Below, piece by piece: positions 1 through 5,055 of a stretch of DNA of 6,971 bases (position 1 is its first letter; every line of letters starts with the position of its first letter). The notes under the pieces were generated by a model. The model searched no databases. It was not told the DNA's origin and worked only from the letters and a program-made list of their open reading frames with translations. Source of the stretch: Extensimonas sp963708545. Lineage in GTDB: Bacteria; Pseudomonadota; Gammaproteobacteria; Burkholderiales; Burkholderiaceae_C. Position numbers and translations under genes: made by a program. The stretch is taken from NCBI GenBank assembly GCA_963708545.1, contig CAVPUD010000154.1, positions 1-6,971 of the forward strand. Direction: 5' to 3'.

Positions 1-250
1 ACTAGTTCAATGGAGACTTCACTTGGCAATCGAACGTGGGTACTAATTCCAGCGCCTGAATCTCCTGATAACCACTTCAAGGCTGGCAACTTCTCCTAAG
101 CCAGGTCCGGTGTGGTTCGTGACCGTCCGGCCACAGCAGGTCGAGCGAACGCCAGCCCCCAGCCTTGAGCAGCCAAGACATTTGCAGGAACACTGGAAAC
201 GCCGAAGTGCAAAACAGCACACGCGTGCATTTCGCCCCCAGCGCGCCCCT
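1..250. other. Left-edge region without a confident gene
   Basis: No gene can be defended here. The first 60 bases are about 48% GC (29 of 60), clearly lower than the genes to the right. Plus-strand frame 1 stays open from base 1 to a TAA at 97-99 (33 codons ending in KAGNFS), so it could be the tail of a gene entering from the left, but an open stretch that short is expected by chance and I recognise no family. A 34-codon minus-strand frame (181 to 77, ATG start) has no Shine-Dalgarno and no recognisable product. Longer apparent frames here run through the tRNA-His gene and are artefacts. Confidence 0.5.
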
Positions 251-251
251 G

Positions 252-282
252 AAACGAAACAAGGACCCGAAGGTCCTTGTTT
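252..282 (-). terminator. Rho-independent terminator of tRNA-His
   Basis: An 11-bp perfect stem (257-267 with 272-282) closes a 4-base loop. Read on the minus strand the loop is UUCG flanked by C and G, the very stable cUUCGg tetraloop. It is followed by CGTTT, so the stem-end plus tail reads TTTCGTTT. It begins 14 bases after the encoded CCA of tRNA-His. On the plus strand the stem is followed by TTTT-A, so it may also stop transcription entering from the left. Confidence 0.85.
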
Positions 283-296
283 TTACTGGCATTTTT

Positions 297-373
297 TGGG
301 GTGGCTGATGGGACTCGAACCCACGACGACAGGAATCACAATCCTGGACTCTACCAACTGAGCTACAGCCACC
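297..373 (-). tRNA. tRNA-His (anticodon GUG), CCA encoded
   Basis: This is a complete 77-nt cloverleaf including CCA. It has the extra 5' G (G-1) characteristic of tRNA-His, which pairs with discriminator C73. The acceptor arm is GTGGCTG/CAGCCAC. The D arm is GCTC/GAGT (one G-U pair) with an AGTTGGTA loop. The anticodon arm is CAGGA/TCCTG with loop TTGTGAT, giving anticodon GTG. The variable loop is 5 nt, and the T arm is GTGGG/CCCAT with TTCGAGT. The 3' CCA is genomically encoded (299-297). It lies 66 bp downstream of ppiD, with its own -10 box upstream and a strong terminator downstream. Confidence 0.97.
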
Positions 374-383
374 GTAGCCGCAC

Positions 384-412
384 ATTATAGCCCGCCGTGG
401 CCGTCATGAGCA
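384..412 (-). promoter_or_regulatory. Probable sigma70 promoter of tRNA-His
   Basis: A perfect TATAAT lies on the minus strand at 384-389, 10 bases before the mature tRNA-His 5' end, leaving a leader of only a few bases. At 17-bp spacing the -35 position (407-412) reads TGCTCA, a weak match. The promoter sits between the ppiD stop and the tRNA. I see no terminator after ppiD, so read-through may also contribute. Confidence 0.65.
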
Positions 413-439
413 CATTGCGGCGGCGTTTCCTGCGAATTT

Positions 440-2356
440 TCAGCCTTGCGAGAGCGGCTCGGGGCGTGGCGCCTTGATTTGCACCTTGAATTTTGTCTTG
501 AGCCATTCGTAGTAGGCCATGCCTTCGGCGCTGCCCCACCACTGGGTGAATTGCGCAAGGAGTTGGCGTGCGGCTTGCTCATCGGCTGGCTCGGGCGGTT
601 TGACCGCGTTGATCTTGACGATCGCGTAACCTTGCGTCCCCAGAGCTACACCGACCCACGCCGGCAAGGATTCGGCACGCGCGCGGAATATGGCGTCGAC
701 GATGGCCTGTGGCTGGTTTTGCGGCTGCTCGCGCGACAGCAGCATGGGTGCGCTCAGACCCGTGGCACCATCGGGCTTGGCTTTCCAGGCGGCAAGGCGG
801 GCCTCCCCTTCCTTGCGTGCGAGTTCGGCCGCCTTGTCGGCGGCGTAGAGTTCTTGCACCTGGGCGCGCACCTGTTCGAAAGGCAAGGTCTGCGCAGGCG
901 TGTACGCCTGGATGCGGCCCGCAGCGAGTTGGCTTGGGCCGACTTCTATGGCTTCGGTGTTGTGCTTTTTCTCGATCGCGTCCGCAGAGAACAAGGCCGC
1001 GAGGAACTTGGCATTCGCGAGCGGTCCGCTCGCACCTGCGGCGGGAGTGCGACTCAGGCCCGTGGCAGTGTGGATCTTGAGCTTGAGTTTGTCGGCCACT
1101 GCTTGCAGGCTGTCGGGTTGTTCATAGACCGTGTTGCTGAAGGTCTCGGCCACTTCGGCGAATTTGCGCTGGGCTTGTTGCTGGCGCAGCTCGGCTTCCA
1201 GCTTGGGGCGCAACGCATCGAAGCTCGGCACCTTGGGCGGCTTGACGTCGGTGAGCTCGATGATGTGGTAGCCGAAGTCGGACTCGACGACGCCACTGAG
1301 CTCGCCTTTTTTCAGCGCGAACACAGCATCTTCAAAGGGTTTGACCATGGCGCCACGCGCGAAATAGCCCAGGTCGCCTCCATTGGCAGCGGAGCTCTTG
1401 TCGTCGGAATACTTTTTCGCCAGTTCGGCAAAACCCGCCGGGCTTTGGCGCAGCTGGGCGAGCAGTTCCTCGGCGCGGGCCTTGGCTTTGGCACGCTCGG
1501 CTGGCGGCGCGTCCTTGGGCGCCTGGATCAGGATGTGGCGCGCGCGGCGCTCTTCCTTGCTGCCCAGGCGCGCCAGGTTTTCCTGGTAATAGCTGCGCAG
1601 ATCGTCTTCGTTCACGCTGATGCTGGAGGCCACGCTGTCGAGGTCCAGCACCACGTACTCCACGCTGGCCTGCTCGGGCTGCTGGAATTGGCTGGCGTGC
1701 GCTTTGTAGTACGCCTGCAAGTCGGCGTCGCTGGGCGTGACGCGGCTGGCGAAATCGGCGGCGTCTAGGTGCGCGATTTGCACTTCGCGGCGCTGCAGGA
1801 GCGCGTCGAGCGCTGGCTTGGCCTGCGCAGGCGTGGCAAAGGCCGAGCCCATGACGCCGGCCATCACCTGGTTGACCGAGAGGTCGCGCCGCACCATGGC
1901 TTCGAAGCCCTCGGGCGTCATGCCTTGCGCGCCGACCAGGGCGCGGTAGGCGGCGGCGTCCAGGCTACCGTCGGGGCGCTTGAGCGCGGCGATCGCGGGG
2001 ATTTCCTGCAGGCTGCGCGCAAGGCGGCTGTCGCTCGTGACCAAGTGCATTTGCTGCGCTGCGGCCTGCAGCACGCGCTCGCGCACGAGGCGCTCGAGCG
2101 TGGCGTAGCGCGCCTGCGGCGAGTCGAGCAGTTTAGGGTCCAGCGAGGGAGCATGCGCGCGGATGCGGTCGATTTCGATCCTGTGCGCGTTGTCCCAGTC
2201 GGCCTGCGTGATGTCGTGGCCATCGACGCGCGCCACCACGGGGCTTTTTTCGGAAAAGTAGTCGCGGTTGACGCCCACCAACACGAACGAGGGAATGATC
2301 AGCAAGAACAGCAAGAGCATCACGATTTTGGAGTGCTTGCGGATGGCTTCGAGCAT
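440..2356 (-). CDS. ppiD: PpiD: membrane-anchored periplasmic folding chaperone (SurA-like N-domain, parvulin domain)
   Basis: This 638-aa protein is close in length to E. coli PpiD (about 623 aa). Residues 1-9 are a short basic cytoplasmic end (RKHSK), and residues 10-29 form one hydrophobic anchor without a cleavage site, so the rest is periplasmic. Residues ~35-180 match the SurA-type N-terminal chaperone domain (VARVDGHDITQADWDNAHR). Residues ~268-370 form one parvulin domain with ARHILI (His274), YSDD (316-319), GGDLGYF (326-332), Met337/Phe341 and FGYHIIEL (His364), covering the usual active-site positions; whether it isomerises prolines is open. The family assists outer-membrane and secreted protein folding at the Sec translocon exit. 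The start is the ATG before the anchor, with AGGA 10 bases upstream. It lies downstream of hupB and tRNA-Val, the usual hupB-ppiD order. The long plus-strand frames over it are shadows. Confidence 0.95.
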   Translation of the reverse strand: MLEAIRKHSKIVMLLLFLLIIPSFVLVGVNRDYFSEKSPVVARVDGHDITQADWDNAHRIEIDRIRAHAPSLDPKLLDSPQARYATLERLVRERVLQAAAQQMHLVTSDSRLARSLQEIPAIAALKRPDGSLDAAAYRALVGAQGMTPEGFEAMVRRDLSVNQVMAGVMGSAFATPAQAKPALDALLQRREVQIAHLDAADFASRVTPSDADLQAYYKAHASQFQQPEQASVEYVVLDLDSVASSISVNEDDLRSYYQENLARLGSKEERRARHILIQAPKDAPPAERAKAKARAEELLAQLRQSPAGFAELAKKYSDDKSSAANGGDLGYFARGAMVKPFEDAVFALKKGELSGVVESDFGYHIIELTDVKPPKVPSFDALRPKLEAELRQQQAQRKFAEVAETFSNTVYEQPDSLQAVADKLKLKIHTATGLSRTPAAGASGPLANAKFLAALFSADAIEKKHNTEAIEVGPSQLAAGRIQAYTPAQTLPFEQVRAQVQELYAADKAAELARKEGEARLAAWKAKPDGATGLSAPMLLSREQPQNQPQAIVDAIFRARAESLPAWVGVALGTQGYAIVKINAVKPPEPADEQAARQLLAQFTQWWGSAEGMAYYEWLKTKFKVQIKAPRPEPLSQG

Positions 2357-2406
2357 GATCGATCTTTCCTGGGGACGCAGCTAAGGAGCAGTGGGGGGTG
2401 TGGGCC

Positions 2407-2427
2407 GGCGCACTGCACATCTGCGCC
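2407..2427. repeat. Inverted repeat in the ppiD upstream region
   Basis: GGCGCA (2407-2412) and TGCGCC (2422-2427) form a 6-bp arm pair around 9 bases, 50 bp upstream of the ppiD start and downstream of the tRNA-Val terminator. It has no T-run, so it is not an intrinsic terminator. It could be an operator or leader hairpin, or chance in GC-rich DNA. Confidence 0.3.
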
Positions 2428-2456
2428 CTGTGCTGTTGGCGTGACGGAGCGGGTGC

Positions 2457-2485
2457 AAACGAAAGGCGAACCCGTGTTCGCCTTT
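2457..2485 (-). terminator. Rho-independent terminator of tRNA-Val
   Basis: A 9-bp perfect stem (2462-2470 with 2477-2485) surrounds a 6-base loop. On the minus strand it ends TTT, followed by CGTTTG, giving the same TTTCGTTT tail as the tRNA-His terminator. It starts 32 bases past the encoded CCA of tRNA-Val and should separate the hupB/tRNA-Val transcript from ppiD. Confidence 0.8.
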
Positions 2486-2517
2486 TGCCTGAGGTGGGAG
2501 AGCACAGGGGGTTGAAG

Positions 2518-2593
2518 TGGTGGGTGCTGACGGGCTCGAACCGCCGACCTACGCCTTGTAAGGGCGCCGCTCTACCAACTGAGCTAAGCACCC
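2518..2593 (-). tRNA. tRNA-Val (anticodon UAC), CCA encoded
   Basis: This is a complete 76-nt cloverleaf with CCA. The acceptor is GGGTGCT/AGCACCC with discriminator A. The D arm is GCTC/GAGC. The anticodon arm is GCGCC/GGCGT with loop CTTACAA, so the anticodon is TAC and reads valine GUN codons. The variable loop is AGGTC, and the T arm is GGCGG/CCGTC with TTCGAGC. CCA is encoded at 2520-2518. It lies 61 bp after the hupB stop. No -10 box is visible in that gap, so it is probably processed from a transcript begun upstream of hupB (inference). Confidence 0.97.
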
Positions 2594-2613
2594 CACTTGA
2601 ACCTTGAAACCTT

Positions 2614-2632
2614 GCGCGCCATGCACGCGCGC
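2614..2632 (-). other. GC-rich hairpin between hupB and tRNA-Val
   Basis: GCGCGC at 2614-2619 can pair with GCGCGC at 2627-2632 around 7 bases. No T-run follows on the minus strand, so it is unlikely to be an intrinsic terminator. It could stabilise the hupB mRNA 3' end after tRNA processing. The alternating CG tract makes chance plausible. Confidence 0.35.
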
Positions 2633-2654
2633 GCCGGGTGACGAACCGTGGCAA

Positions 2655-2927
2655 TCAGTTGATGGCGTCCTTCAACGCCTTGCCTGGGCGGAACTTGGGA
2701 ACCTTGGCGGCTTTGATTTTAATCTCAGCGCCGGTACGCGGATTGCGCCCGATGCGCGCGGCGCGCTTGCCCACGGAAAAGGTGCCGAACCCGACCAGAG
2801 ACACCGAGCCGCCCTTTTTCAGGGTTTGTTTGACTGCTTCGATCGCCGACTCGAGCGCACGAGTGGCTGCGGCCTTGGAAATATCGGCATCGTTGGCGAT
2901 GTGATCAATCAGTTCGGTTTTGTTCAC
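2655..2927 (-). CDS. hupB: HU family DNA-binding protein (nucleoid protein HU-beta)
   Basis: This 90-aa protein has exactly the standard HU length. It starts MNKTELIDHIA; the DNA-binding arm carries the family signature GFGTFSVGKRAARIGRNPRTGAEIKI in outline (GFGTF at 46-50, RNPRTG at 61-66, with the intercalating proline at 63) and ends in KFRPGKALKDAIN. HU is a small dimer that bends DNA and organises the nucleoid. The start is GTG at 2927-2925, chosen because AAGAGG lies 6 bases upstream and the family begins here. An in-frame extension to an ATG at 3032 would add 35 unrelated residues and remove the ribosome-site match. A near-consensus sigma70 promoter lies about 115 bp upstream. tRNA-Val and ppiD follow, the usual neighbourhood of hupB; IHF subunits differ in sequence and context. 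Confidence 0.96.
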   Translation of the reverse strand: MNKTELIDHIANDADISKAAATRALESAIEAVKQTLKKGGSVSLVGFGTFSVGKRAARIGRNPRTGAEIKIKAAKVPKFRPGKALKDAIN

Positions 2928-2933
2928 GAAAAA

Positions 2934-2939
2934 CCTCTT
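2934..2939 (-). promoter_or_regulatory. Ribosome binding site fixing the hupB GTG start
   Basis: AAGAGG on the minus strand is followed by TTTTTC and then GTG-AAC-AAA, a 6-base spacing. This supports the GTG start over the longer ATG-initiated frame. Confidence 0.8.
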
Positions 2940-3041
2940 ACGGAAGATGAGGGATGGAAACGCCCGACGGCATCCTGTGCGCGTTTGGCTATGTATCCAC
3001 CGGGTTGTGGCGTGAAGGCGGCTTGGCGACACTCATTTCGG

Positions 3042-3070
3042 ATTAAAGCCATCGGCTCGCCCAGTGTCAA
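3042..3070 (-). promoter_or_regulatory. sigma70 promoter for hupB (and probably tRNA-Val)
   Basis: On the minus strand TTGACA (3065-3070, 6 of 6 consensus) is followed after exactly 17 bp by TTTAAT (3042-3047, 5 of 6). The predicted start is near 3035, giving a leader of about 108 nt before the GTG start. This is the best promoter match I found in the window and fits the abundance of HU. Confidence 0.85.
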
Positions 3071-3205
3071 TAAGCAGCTGCGGGCCCGGCTTCACGACCA
3101 TCGCTTGCGGGCATGGGGCGCGATTTTAGTCGCATTTACGGCGGCAAAACGCTGCGGCGGCTCAGCCCGCTGCGGGGCCGCGCATGGACAAACCCGGATT
3201 GACAC

Positions 3206-4309
3206 TCAAGCCACACCACCGTCAGCAAGCTGCTCGGCAATCGCGCGGCCCAGGTCTTGCGTGTGGTCCTTGCCGCCGAGGTCGGGGGTGCGCGGGCCGC
3301 CGCTGCGCGGGTCGAGCACGGCCTCTATGGCGGCGAGGATGGCGTCGTGTGCGGCGCGGTAGCCGAGAAAGTCGAGCATGAGCGCGCCGCTCCAAATCTG
3401 CCCGATCGGGTTCGCGATGCCTCTGCCCGCGATGTCGGGCGCCGAGCCGTGCACGGGCTCGAACAGCGAGGGCGCGGCGCGCGTGGGGTTGAGGTTGGCG
3501 CTGGGCGCGATGCCTATGGTGCCGGTGCAGGCCGGCCCGAGGTCGGAGAGGATGTCGCCAAACAGGTTGCTCGCCACGACCACGTCGAAAAAGTCGGGCC
3601 GCTGCACGAAATGCGCGGTCAGGATGTCGATGTGGAATTTGTCCACGCGCACGTCGGGGTAGGCCCTGGCCATTTCGGCCACGCGCTCGTCCCAGTAGGG
3701 CATGGTGATGGCGATGCCGTTGGACTTGGTGGCGCTGGTCAGGTGCTTTTTCGGGCGTGACTGTGCGAGCTCGAACGCATAGCGCAGCACGCGATCGACG
3801 CCGAAGCGGCTCATCACGGTCTCCTGCATGACGATTTCGCGCTCGGTGCCCTGGAACATGCGCCCGCCTATGCTCGAGTATTCGCCCTCGGTGTTTTCGC
3901 GCACGATGAGCATGTCGATCTCGCCCGGCAGGCGCGCGCTGCCGTCGCGGCGCACCACGGGGGCGGTGATGCCGGGCATGAGGCGCGCCGGGCGCAGGTT
4001 GATGTATTGGTCGAACTCGCGCCGAAACAACAGCAGCGAGCCCCACAGCGAGACATGGTCGGGAATTTTCTCGGGCCAGCCCACGGCGCCGAAGTAGATC
4101 GCCTCGTGGCCGCCGATTTGCGCCTTCCAGTCAGTGGGCAGCATCTGGCCGTGCTTTTCGTAATAGTCCCAGCTAGCAAAATCGAAATGGTCCAGGCGCA
4201 GATCGATGCCGAACTTGCGCGCCGCCACGTCGAGCACGCGCAGCCCTTCGGGCATGACCTCTTTGCCTATGCCGTCGCCGGCAATCACGGCGATGCGGTG
4301 GGTGGGCAT
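3206..4309 (-). CDS. ttuC: Tartrate dehydrogenase/decarboxylase or D-malate dehydrogenase
   Basis: This 367-aa cytosolic enzyme belongs to the beta-decarboxylating dehydrogenase family (isocitrate, isopropylmalate, tartrate, D-malate) and uses NAD and a divalent metal. It has IAVIAGDGIGKEV near the N-terminus, then the tartrate/D-malate subgroup stretch GAVGWPEKIPDHVSLWG (74-90) and FRREFDQYINLRP, which separates it from LeuB and Icd. RENTEGEY carries the catalytic Tyr144, SATKSNG the catalytic Lys195, and Asp228, Asp252 and Asp256 are the metal ligands; EPVHGSAPDIAG (284-295) contacts the cofactor. I chose the ATG at 4309 because AAGGAG lies 5 bases upstream; a frame 15 codons longer lacks this. 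Members oxidise tartrate to oxaloglycolate and D-malate to pyruvate and CO2, so the true substrate (ttuC versus dmlA) cannot be fixed from sequence. No regulator or transporter lies beside it. Confidence 0.9.
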   Translation of the reverse strand: MPTHRIAVIAGDGIGKEVMPEGLRVLDVAARKFGIDLRLDHFDFASWDYYEKHGQMLPTDWKAQIGGHEAIYFGAVGWPEKIPDHVSLWGSLLLFRREFDQYINLRPARLMPGITAPVVRRDGSARLPGEIDMLIVRENTEGEYSSIGGRMFQGTEREIVMQETVMSRFGVDRVLRYAFELAQSRPKKHLTSATKSNGIAITMPYWDERVAEMARAYPDVRVDKFHIDILTAHFVQRPDFFDVVVASNLFGDILSDLGPACTGTIGIAPSANLNPTRAAPSLFEPVHGSAPDIAGRGIANPIGQIWSGALMLDFLGYRAAHDAILAAIEAVLDPRSGGPRTPDLGGKDHTQDLGRAIAEQLADGGVA

Positions 4310-4314
4310 GAATA

Positions 4315-4320
4315 CTCCTT
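4315..4320 (-). promoter_or_regulatory. Ribosome binding site fixing the dehydrogenase start
   Basis: AAGGAG followed by TATTC and then ATG at 4309 (5-base spacing). It selects the MPTHRIAVIAGDG start over the in-frame ATG at 4354. Confidence 0.85.
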
Positions 4321-4322
4321 GA

Positions 4323-4376
4323 AAGATAGCTGCTTGTGCAGGCTCGATAAGCACAAATCGGCAAAATGGCTTGAAT
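4323..4376. repeat. Intergenic palindromic repeat resembling a Comamonadaceae-type element
   Basis: The gap between pgsA and the dehydrogenase holds, on the plus strand, GATAGCTGCT, then arm TTGTGC (4334-4339), an 11-base loop with GATAA, arm GCACAA (4351-4356), then GGCAAAATGGCTTGAA. From memory, many Comamonadaceae genomes carry short intergenic repeats of the form ATAGCTGCT...GATAAGCGC...GGCC-ATTTTGGC-TTGAA; this looks like a diverged copy. It takes up nearly all of the 69-bp gap and lies in the transcribed leader of the dehydrogenase. The hairpin is visible; the family assignment is recalled, not tested. Confidence 0.45.
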
Positions 4377-4378
4377 CT

Positions 4379-4945
4379 TCAGCGCACGCGCGCGCGGATT
4401 TCGGGCAGGGCTTTTTGCAGGTAATGGACCATGGACCAGACCGTGAGCACGGCCGCAAGCCACAGCAGCCAATGGCCCCACAAGCGCGTGTCCAGGCCGC
4501 CGGGCAGCGTGCCGTCGTAGAGCAGGAACGGCAGCGCGACCATCTGCACGGCCGTCTTGGCCTTGCCCAGCATGTGCACGGCCACGCTCTTACTCGCGCC
4601 GATCTGCGCCATCCACTCGCGCAGCGCCGAGATGGCGATCTCGCGCCCGATGATGATGAGCGCGGCGAACACGTCGGCGCGCTGCAGATGCACGAGCACG
4701 AGCAGCGAGGCGCAAACCAGGAGTTTGTCCGCCACCGGGTCGAGAAACGCACCAAACGCCGACACCTGCCCCAATTTGCGCGCGAGGTAGCCGTCCAGCC
4801 AGTCGGTGATGGCGAACACGACGAACAGCACGGTGGCGATGAGGTTGCGCGTGGCCGGCTCGAGGGGCACGTAAAAAACCCCCACGATCAAGGGAATCGC
4901 GACGATGCGCGTCCAGGTCATGAGAGTGGGCATGGTCCAGAACAT
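4379..4945 (-). CDS. pgsA: CDP-diacylglycerol-glycerol-3-phosphate 3-phosphatidyltransferase
   Basis: This 188-aa inner-membrane enzyme makes phosphatidylglycerophosphate from CDP-diacylglycerol and glycerol-3-phosphate, the committed step to phosphatidylglycerol and cardiolipin. It carries the complete CDP-alcohol phosphotransferase signature D48, DG(51-52), AR(55-56), G65, D69, D73, which binds the metal and cytidyl group. Hydrophobic stretches at ~13-27, 33-48, 75-88, 92-100, ~130-142 and 159-173 fit a multi-pass protein. PTLMTWTRI near the start and LIIIGREI at 96-103 are typical of PgsA. I placed the start at the ATG giving MFWTMPTLMTWTR; an in-frame ATG 24 codons upstream adds an arginine-rich stretch atypical of the family, and MPTLM, 4 codons in, is an alternative. 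No strong Shine-Dalgarno is visible. It follows uvrC by 103 bp, as in the classic uvrC-pgsA pair. Confidence 0.95.
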   Translation of the reverse strand: MFWTMPTLMTWTRIVAIPLIVGVFYVPLEPATRNLIATVLFVVFAITDWLDGYLARKLGQVSAFGAFLDPVADKLLVCASLLVLVHLQRADVFAALIIIGREIAISALREWMAQIGASKSVAVHMLGKAKTAVQMVALPFLLYDGTLPGGLDTRLWGHWLLWLAAVLTVWSMVHYLQKALPEIRARVR

Positions 4946-5024
4946 GGCGCCGATTGTGGCATGGCACACCATGGCCGCCGCAGCCCGCCCATGGCCGCGT
5001 CTGCGTGCGCCGCGCACCGCTGGC

Positions 5025-5055
5025 GCGCTCAGAAGGTGTCACACCTTCTCAGCGC
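5025..5055. repeat. 31-bp inverted repeat spanning the uvrC stop codon
   Basis: The element is symmetric about base 5040: AGAAGGTGT (5031-5039) faces ACACCTTCT (5041-5049), and after one C/C mismatch GCGCT (5025-5029) faces AGCGC (5051-5055), so 14 of 15 positions pair. It overlaps the uvrC TGA (5051-5049). There is no T-run on either side, so it is not a standard intrinsic terminator; it could form an mRNA 3'-end hairpin or be a binding site. Confidence 0.6.

Noticed and set aside
77..181. Minus-strand 34-codon frame starting MSWLLKAGGW
   Set aside because: No Shine-Dalgarno, very short, tryptophan/arginine-rich, and no family recognised.
110..361. Plus-strand 83-codon frame ending in a GLEPTTT-like sequence, and a plus frame at 2398-2607 ending in TGSNRRP
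   Set aside because: Both read antisense through tRNA genes; such peptides are well-known false annotations.
446..1768. Long plus-strand open frame of 440 codons over ppiD
   Set aside because: It lies antisense to a well-supported PpiD; its composition is that of a reverse-complement shadow in high-GC DNA, with no recognisable domain.
2928..3032. 35-residue N-terminal extension of HU to an ATG at 3032
   Set aside because: HU is 90 aa across bacteria, and a good ribosome site sits just before the internal GTG; the extension has no resemblance to HU.
3121..3128. TAAAAT on the minus strand as a second promoter upstream of hupB
   Set aside because: The -35 position at 16-18 bp spacing does not match TTGACA; the promoter at 3042-3070 is much better.
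3146..3180. Possible terminator after the dehydrogenase (GC-rich repeats of CCGCAGCG followed by four T on the minus strand)
   Set aside because: Only short competing stems of 3-5 bp form, and the best small hairpin is about 10 bases from the T-run; not convincing.
3199..3204. Plus-strand TTGACA near the dehydrogenase stop
   Set aside because: No -10-like sequence at 16-18 bp spacing and no plus-strand gene downstream.
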